NCBI GenBank assembly: GCA_016212925.1 | Contig: JACRDF010000035.1 | Coordinates: 1 to 64,000, forward strand | Length of the DNA stretch: 64,000 bases | Reading direction: 5' to 3' | From: Desulfomonile tiedjei | Lineage (GTDB): Bacteria > Desulfobacterota > Desulfomonilia > Desulfomonilales > Desulfomonilaceae | Shown: positions 1 to 8,269 of the stretch, piece by piece | How the letters are laid out: each line of letters starts with the position of its first letter | Position numbering within the stretch: position 1 is the stretch's first letter | Position numbers and translations under genes: made by a program | The notes under the pieces: generated by a model | Database searches by the model: none | The model's input: only the letters and a program-made list of their open reading frames with translations | Told to the model about the DNA's origin: nothing

Positions 1-404
1 GGTATCCCACGATGTTCAAAGCGTGGTACAGTAGGCTAGTGGACATGCCTTGCCCTCCTTCCAAGACTTTTCAAACCCCGGAAGGATCAAGCATGTCCTC
101 TTTTATTTTTCAACTACACGTACGCAAATGCCGGATGAGCCTCACTATGAGCCAAGAGCAGACTTGACCCCTTTGTTTGTCCGGTTGGTATCCCAACTCT
201 CCCCCAGTAGGTCGTTCCGGTGTCGGGGGTCCGAAAAGCTTGTAGCTCTGATAATTGTACAACCAACTGTAGCCCACCTTCTTGTTAGTCACTTCCATGA
301 TTATTTGTGGTTTGGCCATCCTATACCTCCTATGGACTGAATGCCAAAATACGTCTGCTCAGCATGAATTGAAATAGCTACCTTGCTAATAACGTCACAT
401 CCGC
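1..404. other. intergenic, no supported gene
   Basis: No convincing gene is seen. The short open frames here have no recognisable domains and lack good ribosome sites. The stretch carries one arm of a short repeat (147-170) that recurs inverted at 1328-1352. Confidence 0.5.
147..170 (+). repeat. short dispersed repeat, arm 1 (GAGCCAAGAGCAGAC type)
   Basis: The sequence reads GAGCCAAGAGCAGAC followed by TTGACCC. A reverse-complement copy with one change lies at 1328-1352, so the two arms bracket the hypothetical gene at 405-1082. Two further diverged copies form a hairpin at 53962-54042. Confidence 0.6.
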
Positions 405-1082
405 TTACTGAACAATCGTCTTGAATACCCCATAGACCTTGATAGTTTTCGGATTTCTACCATATTCTTCAATCCATTTGGGGTGGGTTGCCTCCTCCAC
501 ACATTCAAACACGATTCTCCCCTTGATCGTGTCACCTTTGCGATAGACCCGCTTATCCAGAGTCAACTCCTGCTTCTTGGTAGTCCATATCAAGTCACCT
601 TGCGTGACGGCATTGTTATATATTGTGACAGCTTTGTACCAAGTGGAATATTGACACCTAAATATTCCATTTCTAATCTGAACGTATAATTTGTCGGAAA
701 ACGATGGTGTAGAGTCATGAATGAGGAGATCGATCGTATTCACATCAAGCAATCTGGCCTTACAGAATCTCATCCTATGCTCGGCCCCGAAAGAGTTAGA
801 AATGCATTTGGCTGTATGCTTCAGCCGAGGCAGGTCCTTTCCCTCTGGCCACATTCCGTCGACGACAAATTGACCGCCATATGGGTAGCTCCACTCATTT
901 GACTTGAAGAACGGATCAGTCAGCTCGGGATCGTAATGAACCTTGGACCGCATCTGATCCGTTTGCCACGGCGAAGGAACCGGCCATTCAGCGCGATACC
1001 CATGACCGAGGAGCAAAAAGGCCAAGACCAGAATCACAGCCAGCAAACACTTTGTGACGGCGAGAATTGGTCGAGTCTTCAT
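405..1082 (-). CDS. hypothetical membrane-anchored or secreted protein
   Basis: A 225-residue protein of no family I recognise. It opens with a basic stretch (KTRPILAVTK) and one hydrophobic segment at about residues 10-27, so it is probably exported and held by an N-terminal anchor or signal peptide. The rest is soluble, with four scattered cysteines and a beta-rich C-terminus. I chose the second methionine as start because CGGAG lies about seven bases upstream; a longer form from 1100 is possible. It stands alone, upstream of the divergent repeat-rich spacer at 1122-1352 and downstream of the minus-strand RND operon. The short inverted repeats at 147-170 and 1328-1352 flank it, which could mean it moved as a unit, but there is no transposase. 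Confidence 0.65.
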   Translation of the reverse strand: MKTRPILAVTKCLLAVILVLAFLLLGHGYRAEWPVPSPWQTDQMRSKVHYDPELTDPFFKSNEWSYPYGGQFVVDGMWPEGKDLPRLKHTAKCISNSFGAEHRMRFCKARLLDVNTIDLLIHDSTPSFSDKLYVQIRNGIFRCQYSTWYKAVTIYNNAVTQGDLIWTTKKQELTLDKRVYRKGDTIKGRIVFECVEEATHPKWIEEYGRNPKTIKVYGVFKTIVQ

Positions 1083-1121
1083 GAAGAATCTCCGGTTCAT
1101 GGTGCAAAAGCGCGGGGGCTT

Positions 1122-1188
1122 ACCGCGGAGAGCGCGGAGGACGCGGAGGGAAGAAAGAGAAAATTATTTTCTCTGTGATCTCTGCGGT
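1122..1188. repeat. palindromic intergenic repeat (CCGCGGAGA...TCTGCGG type)
   Basis: The outer arms ACCGCGGAGA and TCTCTGCGGT pair with one mismatch. An inner palindrome AGAGAAAAT/ATTTTCTCT lies at 1156-1174. The purine-rich GCGGAGGACGCGGAGG tract resembles a repeat type widespread in bacterial intergenic regions. No coding function is seen. Confidence 0.6.
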
Positions 1189-1327
1189 GAACAGACTTTT
1201 CCCCTGCTTTATTCCCGTTCCTGGTTTGTTTTGAAAAATCCTCGTATCCCATAACGACAACAACTCCTTCCAGAGGGATGCCAAGTTGAAAAGCAGTGGT
1301 GAAACAGTTAAGATTACGTAGGATCAA

Positions 1328-1352
1328 GGGGTCACGTCTGCTCTTGGCTCAT
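1328..1352 (-). repeat. short dispersed repeat, arm 2
   Basis: This is the reverse complement of the arm at 147-170 with one substitution (GCAGACGTGACCCC instead of GCAGACTTGACCCC). Confidence 0.6.
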
Positions 1353-1438
1353 CTCGACAGGCTTCGGCGGGCACAGCCCGCCTACAAGAAGGATTGCAGC
1401 CCAATGGTAACGCGGGCCGTGGCCGCCATTTGTGACTA

Positions 1439-4400
1439 TTAGACGCTGTCATCCGGGATGCCCATAATCTCGCGTTTTTTGGCTCCGCGCTTGTCCAGCC
1501 ATTCCTGGAAGCCGGCCAGGTAAGAATAAACCACCGGTGTCAGGTAGAGCGTGACCACCTGCGAGAGCAACAGCCCGCCGACCACCGCCAGACCCAAGGG
1601 CTGTCTGGATTCCCCGCCGGCCCCGTACCCGATGGCAATGGGCGTCATGCCGGCAATGGCCGCTATGGTGGTCATCATTATCGGACGGAATCGCACCAGA
1701 GAGCCTTCCACCGCGGCTTCAAGGGGCGTTTTGCCTTCACGCTCCGCTTCCAGAGCAAAGTCAACGACCATGATGGCGTTCTTCTTTACAATGCCGATCA
1801 GCATGAAAAGCCCGACAAAGCCGTATAGATTCAGCTCCATGCCGAACAGCCACAGAGTCAGCAAACCTCCGAAAGCTGCCGAAGGCAGTCCCGCGATTAT
1901 GGTCAGGGGGTGCAGAAAGCTCTCATACAAGCAAGCCAAAATCATGTAGATGATAAGAAGGGCAACAATTAGCAGCACGGTCAGGCTTTTCATCGTCGCC
2001 TCGAAAGCCTCGGCAGTTCCGCCGAACTTGTACATTATCGAATCCGGGAGCATCTGCCCTGCCAAAGCACGCAGAGCTTCCGTGGCCTGGCCGAGGGAGT
2101 GCCCGACAGCCGTATTGAATGAAATGGTCACAGACGGCAACTGGCCATAATGATTGACTGTGAGCGGCCCCACATGAGGCGCCACATCAGCTAACACGTC
2201 GAGTCGGATCATCTCACCACTATTGCTTTTCAAGTACAGCGACGAAAGCTGGTCCTCGTAGCGCTGGTACTTTTTGTCTATCTCCAAGACAACTTTGTAT
2301 GTATCCGTTGTTCCGTAAATGTTGGAAATTTCCCGGTCGCCGTAGGCCGAAAACAATGCTTGTTCCACTTCTTCCGCTGTAACACCCAGTGAGCTGGCTT
2401 TGTCCCTGTAAATGTTTATAAACGCTTCCGGGTTGTCTATGTAAAGGTTTGAATTGACTCCTGTTAGCTGAGGCATTCCATACATGGCGTAGTTGAGTTT
2501 CTGAGCATTTTTGAATAGTGTCCTGGTGTCCGCGGACTGCATGATGAACAGGTAAGGACTGGCCGACATCTCGGTGCTGACTTCTATAAGAGGCGGCACC
2601 GTGTAAAAGGCCAGCAATCCGGGCACGGAGTTCACCACAGGCGCCAGGTCAGCCATTATCTTTTGAGCCTGAACTTTGCGAGGAGGCCGATCATTGAGGA
2701 AGGCAATGGTAAAACCCTGATTGCGCTGAGGGTAACCCGCTACGTTTAGAACCGACCTCACATTGGGATTGGACTTCACCAGAGGTTCCAGTTCCAGCAG
2801 TTTCTGCTCCATAGCCTGCGGTGAAATGCCCTGCCCGCTCACACAAAAGCCGATTAGATAGTTCATGTCCTCAGGCGGCACAAACCCCTTGGGCAACACC
2901 ATAAACAAGTAAATGCTGGCTGCCAAAATGAACACCGAGACCAACATCGTGGCCCCGCGGTGATGCACGGCCAGGCCGAGCGTCCGCTTGTAAAACTTCA
3001 GCATGGCCCCGAATATGGGATCGGATTCGGCCAGCCTGGTCTGAGGCCGCAGCAAACGGCTGCTCAGCATAGGGCTCGCTATCAGGGCCACAACGCCTGA
3101 AATGATAATCGCGACGGTTATGGTTACGGCAAACTCGTTCAGAACCCGGCCGTAGATCCCTGCCATGAACATTATCGGCACGAACACGATGGCCAGACTT
3201 GACGTCATCGAGACGATAGTGAAGACAATCTGCCTGGCGCCGTCCACAGCGGCCTGAAAAGGCTTCTTGCCCATCTCCAGGTGCCTGACGACATTCTCAA
3301 GGACTACAATCGCATCGTCTACGACAAAGCCCACCGAGAGCACGAGGGCCATAAGAGAAAGGTTGTCCAGCGAAAACCCGAACATGTACATGATTGCAAA
3401 GGTGAACACTATGGACAACGGAATTGCTATGCTGGCAACGAATGTAGCGGCGACATTACGCAGGAACACGAAGACCACGGCAATCACCAGTATGATTGCC
3501 AAAATAAGAGTGAGCTTCACATCGTGCACGGACGCGCGAATGGATTGGGACATGTCGTACACGACTTCGAGCTGGACCGTGGGTGGAAGCGAGGCTCGTA
3601 TCGTGGGCATAAGCCTTTCGATTTCATCCACGATGTTTATGGTATTTGATCCGGGTTGCCGCTGAACTGCCAGAGCTACACATTTTTTCCCGTTGTAATA
3701 GCAGTAGATCTTGTCCGCATAAACGCTGTTCTCAACGGTAGCGACTTCGTCTAATCTGACCGGCTGGCCTTCCACATACGAAACAATTACCGGCTCGTAA
3801 GCTTTGGCATCCATCAATTGCCCGGAAGCCTTCAGTGTTCTTGTGTGGTATTGCCCATCCAGGGTGCCCAAAGGAAGGTTAACGTTTTGGGCAACGATGG
3901 CGTTTCTTACTTCATTGATACCTATTTGCTTGGTAGCTAGTAGATCCGGATTTATGTATACCCGCACCGTGAATTTCTGTTGGCTGTAATTGAGGACCTG
4001 AGCCACCCCCGGAACCAGGGAAAGCGAATTGGAGACGAATGTCTCGGCGTATTCATTCACTTTGTACAACGGCATGGCGTCCGAGTGCATGACCATGTAG
4101 TAAATCGGCCTCTCAGCCGGGTTTACCTTGCTGAAAGTTGGCGGGCTAGGCATATTTGGTGGAAGAAGTCCGCTCGCCTTTGATATGGCCGCCTGCACAT
4201 CCATGGCAGCAGCGTCGATTTTCCGGGAAAGCTCGAATTGAAGATTGATGGTGGTAGTCCCCTGGCTGCTCGTCGAATTCATGGTTCGGAGGCCTTCTAT
4301 CGACGAGAACTGCTTCTCCAGCGGGGTGGCGACGCTCGACGCCATGGTTTCGGGGTCGGCTCCAGGCAAAGCCGCTCTTACGGAAAGGGTAGGAAAATCC

Positions 4401-4519
4401 ACCTGAGGCAGGGCCGACACAGGAAGGTTGAGATAACCGATGACGCCGAAGAAAATCATGGCGATCATAATGGTGGTCGTCATGACCGGGCGTCGGATGA
4501 ATAATTCGGTGCCGGTCAT
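1439..4519 (-). CDS. RND efflux permease (AcrB/MdtB family)
   Basis: A 1026-residue inner-membrane proton/drug antiporter of the resistance-nodulation-division superfamily. It starts with the typical MTGTELFIRRPVMTT and a first membrane helix, followed by a large periplasmic loop, then helices 2-6, a second loop, and helices 8-12. The acidic pair of the proton relay is present in GFVVDDAIVVLEN near residue 400, and the conserved lysine in GIVKKNAIMVVDFA near residue 920. The start overlaps the stop of the adaptor gene by four bases (ATGA), so the two are translationally coupled. Substrate cannot be told from sequence; the resemblance is to hydrophobic drug/bile-salt pumps more than to heavy-metal pumps. 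No outer-membrane channel gene follows, so a TolC-like partner must be elsewhere. Confidence 0.95.
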   Translation of the reverse strand: MTGTELFIRRPVMTTTIMIAMIFFGVIGYLNLPVSALPQVDFPTLSVRAALPGADPETMASSVATPLEKQFSSIEGLRTMNSTSSQGTTTINLQFELSRKIDAAAMDVQAAISKASGLLPPNMPSPPTFSKVNPAERPIYYMVMHSDAMPLYKVNEYAETFVSNSLSLVPGVAQVLNYSQQKFTVRVYINPDLLATKQIGINEVRNAIVAQNVNLPLGTLDGQYHTRTLKASGQLMDAKAYEPVIVSYVEGQPVRLDEVATVENSVYADKIYCYYNGKKCVALAVQRQPGSNTINIVDEIERLMPTIRASLPPTVQLEVVYDMSQSIRASVHDVKLTLILAIILVIAVVFVFLRNVAATFVASIAIPLSIVFTFAIMYMFGFSLDNLSLMALVLSVGFVVDDAIVVLENVVRHLEMGKKPFQAAVDGARQIVFTIVSMTSSLAIVFVPIMFMAGIYGRVLNEFAVTITVAIIISGVVALIASPMLSSRLLRPQTRLAESDPIFGAMLKFYKRTLGLAVHHRGATMLVSVFILAASIYLFMVLPKGFVPPEDMNYLIGFCVSGQGISPQAMEQKLLELEPLVKSNPNVRSVLNVAGYPQRNQGFTIAFLNDRPPRKVQAQKIMADLAPVVNSVPGLLAFYTVPPLIEVSTEMSASPYLFIMQSADTRTLFKNAQKLNYAMYGMPQLTGVNSNLYIDNPEAFINIYRDKASSLGVTAEEVEQALFSAYGDREISNIYGTTDTYKVVLEIDKKYQRYEDQLSSLYLKSNSGEMIRLDVLADVAPHVGPLTVNHYGQLPSVTISFNTAVGHSLGQATEALRALAGQMLPDSIMYKFGGTAEAFEATMKSLTVLLIVALLIIYMILACLYESFLHPLTIIAGLPSAAFGGLLTLWLFGMELNLYGFVGLFMLIGIVKKNAIMVVDFALEAEREGKTPLEAAVEGSLVRFRPIMMTTIAAIAGMTPIAIGYGAGGESRQPLGLAVVGGLLLSQVVTLYLTPVVYSYLAGFQEWLDKRGAKKREIMGIPDDSV

Positions 4520-5733
4520 GATCCTTGACTATCCTTCCCTCGATTCGTGCGTTTATCCGACGGGGGAGCCTTCTCGGAAGGCGCCTTGCCTCTCATCTTT
4601 TCCATTTGTTCTCTGGTGACGATCGTCGCTCCGGGGCTTAACAGGAGCTGTCCGTCCGTCACGACGGTTTCGCCCGCCTTCAAGCCCTCGGACACAACTT
4701 CCATGTCTCCGCTTCTTCTGTCGATTTTCACCGGTTGCATGGTCACGGTCTGATCCGGTTGCACCAGCCACACGTAGCGCCCTTGCGGTCCGTCCAGGAC
4801 TGCTCTGTGCTGAACCAGGATTGCGTTTTGCGTGACAGTCAGCCTCAATTTTATTCTTACAAACTGGCCCGGCCACAACTGCGCTTCCGGGTTTGGAAAT
4901 GTGCCTTCAATTGTGATCATACCCGTTTTCAGGTTGATGACATTGTCAATCATGGTTAGGGTGCCGGTCTCCGGCTTGTCGCTACCGAGAACGAGCGCTT
5001 CTACCGCCAGCGGGTCACCTGAACTGTATTGTCTTATGCGATCGAGAAACTTTCCCGGAACGGAAAATTTTACCTTTATCGGGCGTATTTGCTTGATTGT
5101 GACCAGTTTGTCCTGATTGGCATTGACGATATTGAAATTGTCTATGTATCGCTCGCCGGCTTCACCGTCCAGAGGGGATTCAATTGAACAATAGCCCAGG
5201 TTGAGCCTAGCGCTTTCCAGTTCCGCTTGATTCAGCTCGACCTGATGCAGCTTCGAATTCATATCAACTTCTTTATTCTCCAGTAATTCCTGGCTTACCG
5301 CTTTCTCGCTATAAAGGGCTTTGAACCGCAAGAACTCCCTCTTTGCGTGCTCGAACTGGACTTTCGATTGCTTCAGCTTGGCCTCGCTTTCCTTCACCTT
5401 GGCCTGGAACGGGGCCTGATCGATGGTAAAAAGCTGCTGCCCTTTTGTCAGAAAGTCCCCTTCCTTGAAGAAGGTTTTGACAAGCTCCCCGGTCACCCGT
5501 GATTTCACGTCCACGGTGTTGTACGCAATAACGTTGCCGATGGCCTCTATAAAAAGCGGCGTGTCTTTCGCAACCACGCCGGCTGTCTGTACCGGAACCG
5601 GCGGGCGCTCCTTTTTGTTTGCTTGTTGCGAGTTTCCGCATGCCGTCAGAACAGCGGACAGCACGCAAAGGAGCAGAAGCCACGTCATATGACGGGGTTC
5701 GCAAATTCGCCTGGCATGGAGACTTCGTTTCAT
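4516..5733 (-). CDS. RND periplasmic adaptor lipoprotein (membrane fusion protein)
   Basis: A 405-residue adaptor that links the RND permease to an outer-membrane channel. The N-terminus has a hydrophobic segment ending in the lipobox LTAC (Cys32), so it is probably a lipoprotein. Then come the barrel-sandwich half (GNVIAYNTVDVKSRVTG), a coiled-coil hairpin at about residues 120-190, the second lipoyl half, a beta-barrel and a membrane-proximal domain (VVSEGLKAGETVVTDGQ). The tail is basic and low-complexity. I prefer the ATG at 5733 over an upstream GTG at 5781; an even shorter start at 5688 would still keep the lipobox. It is the first gene of a two-gene operon with the permease. Confidence 0.93.
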   Translation of the reverse strand: MKRSLHARRICEPRHMTWLLLLCVLSAVLTACGNSQQANKKERPPVPVQTAGVVAKDTPLFIEAIGNVIAYNTVDVKSRVTGELVKTFFKEGDFLTKGQQLFTIDQAPFQAKVKESEAKLKQSKVQFEHAKREFLRFKALYSEKAVSQELLENKEVDMNSKLHQVELNQAELESARLNLGYCSIESPLDGEAGERYIDNFNIVNANQDKLVTIKQIRPIKVKFSVPGKFLDRIRQYSSGDPLAVEALVLGSDKPETGTLTMIDNVINLKTGMITIEGTFPNPEAQLWPGQFVRIKLRLTVTQNAILVQHRAVLDGPQGRYVWLVQPDQTVTMQPVKIDRRSGDMEVVSEGLKAGETVVTDGQLLLSPGATIVTREQMEKMRGKAPSEKAPPSDKRTNRGKDSQGS

Positions 5734-5860
5734 GATACCCACTCGGTTGGTCAAAAGGTTTTGGGTGATGCCACCGTGCACTGAAAACCAGAAGGGACAC
5801 CCATTGGATATATGCTGGTGCGGCCACGTACCGGCATGCCGCTACGCGATATGGCCCTAA

Positions 5861-7117
5861 TCAGGCGTCTTTTTTCTTCAAGGCCCTGCTGTCCGGCACA
5901 AAGCTGTACAAGATACTGACAATCACCAACGCGGCTACCCCCACGTACCAGAGGGACCGAAAATCATCCGGCCCTGAAAGACGGGACGGCTCCGCTTCTA
6001 TCACCAAGCCTAATAGCTGCGTCATGACGCCCGCGCCCAGCACCGTGAACAGGTTGACCGCTGTTATCGCCCGAGCGACCATGGAGGGCGGCAAGAGTTC
6101 CTTTATGTGGGCGTACATGATTTGGCCGGGAGCTGACATGACCCCCAACACGAAAAAGACCAACAACACATACCACAGCGGAGTGGACGGCGCCAACCAC
6201 ACAAATGAAAGCGTGACAAAACAGGAAGCAACCAGGCTCCCCAGCACGATCTGTTTGCGGGACCGCAGGACGCTGTCGCTGAGCGAGCCGCCGAGCGGCA
6301 GGCCGACCATGTACCCGACTCCCATTATCAGCAGAGCATTACTCGCTGCAATTTCCCCCAGACCGAGGCCGTAGATCAGGAACGGCCCTGCCCAGAGGGC
6401 TCGAAGCGCGGCAAAATACCCGTAGCGAACGAAGCTGCCTAGGCTGATAGCCCAGTAGCTATACATTTTCGCTAGTTCCGCGAGCCCGCCGAAAAGGGAC
6501 TGCTTTTCGGATGGGGCGGGGCTGTGCCCCGGGGGATGATCCCTCATCACGAAAAGAAGCGTTCCCACCACGATCGCATTTATCGCGGCAAACACCAGGA
6601 AACTTGCCCTCCAACCTATCGAAAGGCTCAACAAAGCAAGCGGGGTGGCAGCCAGGAGGTCGCCGAGGACCCCTACGGCCACGACCAGCCCGCTGAGGAA
6701 CGCAAAACGGTTGACCGGGAACCAGGTGGCCAGAAGGGCCAAGACCACCATAAGGTTGCCGCTCATACCGATGCCCAGGAATACGCGTGCAACCACCAAA
6801 TGTGCAGGTGTCGACCCTGTCGCGAACAGCAGAGCGCCACCAACTGCGGCCAAGGCCAAGAAGGCCATGGTGATCCTCGCGCCGACGCGATCCAGGGCCA
6901 CCCCTATGGGCAACTGGCTCAAGGCAAACGCATAGAAGAAAACAGCGGCAAGATCGCTTAACTGCGCGTTGGTGAATCCCAGGTCATTGATCAGAGAAGG
7001 GCTGATAACCGCGGTCGAAACACGGTAAAACATGGACACGACAAAATTGAGGCTCCCTGCGACAAGGATGGCCCAACGTCTCCGACTGCCCGGTGCTGGA
7101 TCGGCAAACTGTTTTAT
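5861..7117 (-). CDS. MFS transporter, probably with a non-AUG start
   Basis: A major facilitator carrier with about twelve membrane segments. The helix 2-3 loop motif is partly present (GVALDRVGAR), and the second half has LGGSLSD. Substrate unknown. The first ATG (7039) would cut helix 1 in half: upstream and in frame lie RRRWAILVAG and SLNFVVS, which complete that helix. No ATG, GTG or TTG occurs upstream except a GTG two codons before. A GGAG sits eight bases before an in-frame ATA at 7117, giving 418 residues, so I give that as the likely start, with ATT at 7121-7123 as the alternative. The ATG at 7039 is the conservative start. The gene lies downstream of nothing obvious and is probably single. 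Confidence 0.85.
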   Translation of the reverse strand: MKQFADPAPGSRRRWAILVAGSLNFVVSMFYRVSTAVISPSLINDLGFTNAQLSDLAAVFFYAFALSQLPIGVALDRVGARITMAFLALAAVGGALLFATGSTPAHLVVARVFLGIGMSGNLMVVLALLATWFPVNRFAFLSGLVVAVGVLGDLLAATPLALLSLSIGWRASFLVFAAINAIVVGTLLFVMRDHPPGHSPAPSEKQSLFGGLAELAKMYSYWAISLGSFVRYGYFAALRALWAGPFLIYGLGLGEIAASNALLIMGVGYMVGLPLGGSLSDSVLRSRKQIVLGSLVASCFVTLSFVWLAPSTPLWYVLLVFFVLGVMSAPGQIMYAHIKELLPPSMVARAITAVNLFTVLGAGVMTQLLGLVIEAEPSRLSGPDDFRSLWYVGVAALVIVSILYSFVPDSRALKKKDA

Positions 7118-7368
7118 GACAATTACTCCGTGAGATGAATTTTCCGGGTCCGCGCCAATCGCGAAGACCGGTCAAAGAGGCTAGCGGAAACCGGCGGGTA
7201 ATTCAACAGGCACGATGCGTCCAATTGCTAACATTCACTGATGCGCACGGAGAGCACCGTTGGTGGCGATTTTGGGGAGTCGTGGGGCAGTCCGCCTCCC
7301 GAGAGATCGAGCCTTTGCCAGCCATTTAAATTCGTGCTCGTCATTCCCTGATTGACACCTAACCTCTA

Positions 7369-7833
7369 CTATCCTTTGGGAGGCGGCTTTTTTCGCGGCA
7401 GTTTCTCCAATTCCATCTTCTCGATCTGGGCCAATATCCTGTCCACTTCATCGGTGATGGTTTCGCGTCGCAAGCCTTGGGCCTCCAATTGGCCGAGCAC
7501 CGAATCCACGGCCTTGTCGTAATCATTGCGAAATTGTTTGTTGATCTGTTTCCACGGTATTCCCGACAACATGTCAGCAACTTCTCTTTTGAAATGCAAC
7601 CGTCCTAACAGCATAAGCACAGCGATTATGGGATAACCCATGTACCCCTGCCAGAACGAAGCATTGTCATTGGACGTGATTCCGCTCAAGTCCTCCGACC
7701 ATTCCACGAGATACGTCTTTGCTCCGCTGGAAGACACGACTTCCGCTTGCTGATCCCCTTTCGGTGATACTCTGCCATCCGCGATGGCGCTAAGCGCCTC
7801 GTATATCTTCGCCTTGGGAGGAATTTTCCACAT
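7369..7833 (-). CDS. conserved hypothetical protein with one hydrophobic segment
   Basis: A soluble-looking protein of about 154 residues from MWKIPPKAKIYEALSAI. It has one hydrophobic stretch (GYPIIAVLMLLGRLHF) in the middle and a charged, helical C-terminus (two helices rich in E, K and Q) ending in a KKPPPKG tail. I do not recognise a named family. A longer form from 7914 is open, but the extra N-terminus looks random, so the start at 7833 is preferred. Neighbours (MFS carrier, RND permease) give no clear functional link. Confidence 0.7.
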   Translation of the reverse strand: MWKIPPKAKIYEALSAIADGRVSPKGDQQAEVVSSSGAKTYLVEWSEDLSGITSNDNASFWQGYMGYPIIAVLMLLGRLHFKREVADMLSGIPWKQINKQFRNDYDKAVDSVLGQLEAQGLRRETITDEVDRILAQIEKMELEKLPRKKPPPKG

Positions 7834-8269
7834 TGCCACTTTGTCCACCCTTGACACGCGATCTGTCGCGTTCGTGACAATATTGAGGCCCCGGCAAGTC
7901 CGGGCCTGAGTCATAGTAGCACCGTTTGGAATCCCACGGCATGCATTTTGGTGCGACAGCTAACCGCAAAATCCAGGAATTCCATGCTAGAGTGATCGCT
8001 TAGGCTTTTTTGCATTGACAGTCCGTCAAGAATCCTGACAGTAGGCTTCATGGACAGTTCTACGATGTCTGCCGTGCAGCAAGTTGCGCCCCCGGTTTTG
8101 GCGCACCAGGATTCTGTCATCGTTGGCACGGCCATTGCTCCATTCTGGCCTGACAAGCCGACGGCCGCGGTCCGCGATTCGAAAACGGCTCCTGACGAAT
8201 GGCGTGAACAGGGTCTTTTTCCGACGATCACATGGCATCCGGAGACGACATGACCATGAGAGGCAATGA
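7834..8269. other. intergenic, no supported gene
   Basis: There is an open frame at 8050-8253 on the plus strand that ends just before the RND start, but no domain is recognised. I do not annotate it. The ribosome site GAGAGG for the RND gene is at about 8258-8263. Confidence 0.4.

Noticed and set aside
8050-8253. A 67-codon plus-strand frame ending just before the orphan RND gene
   Set aside because: No domain, no clear ribosome site, and the opposite strand is equally open. It is not strong enough to annotate.
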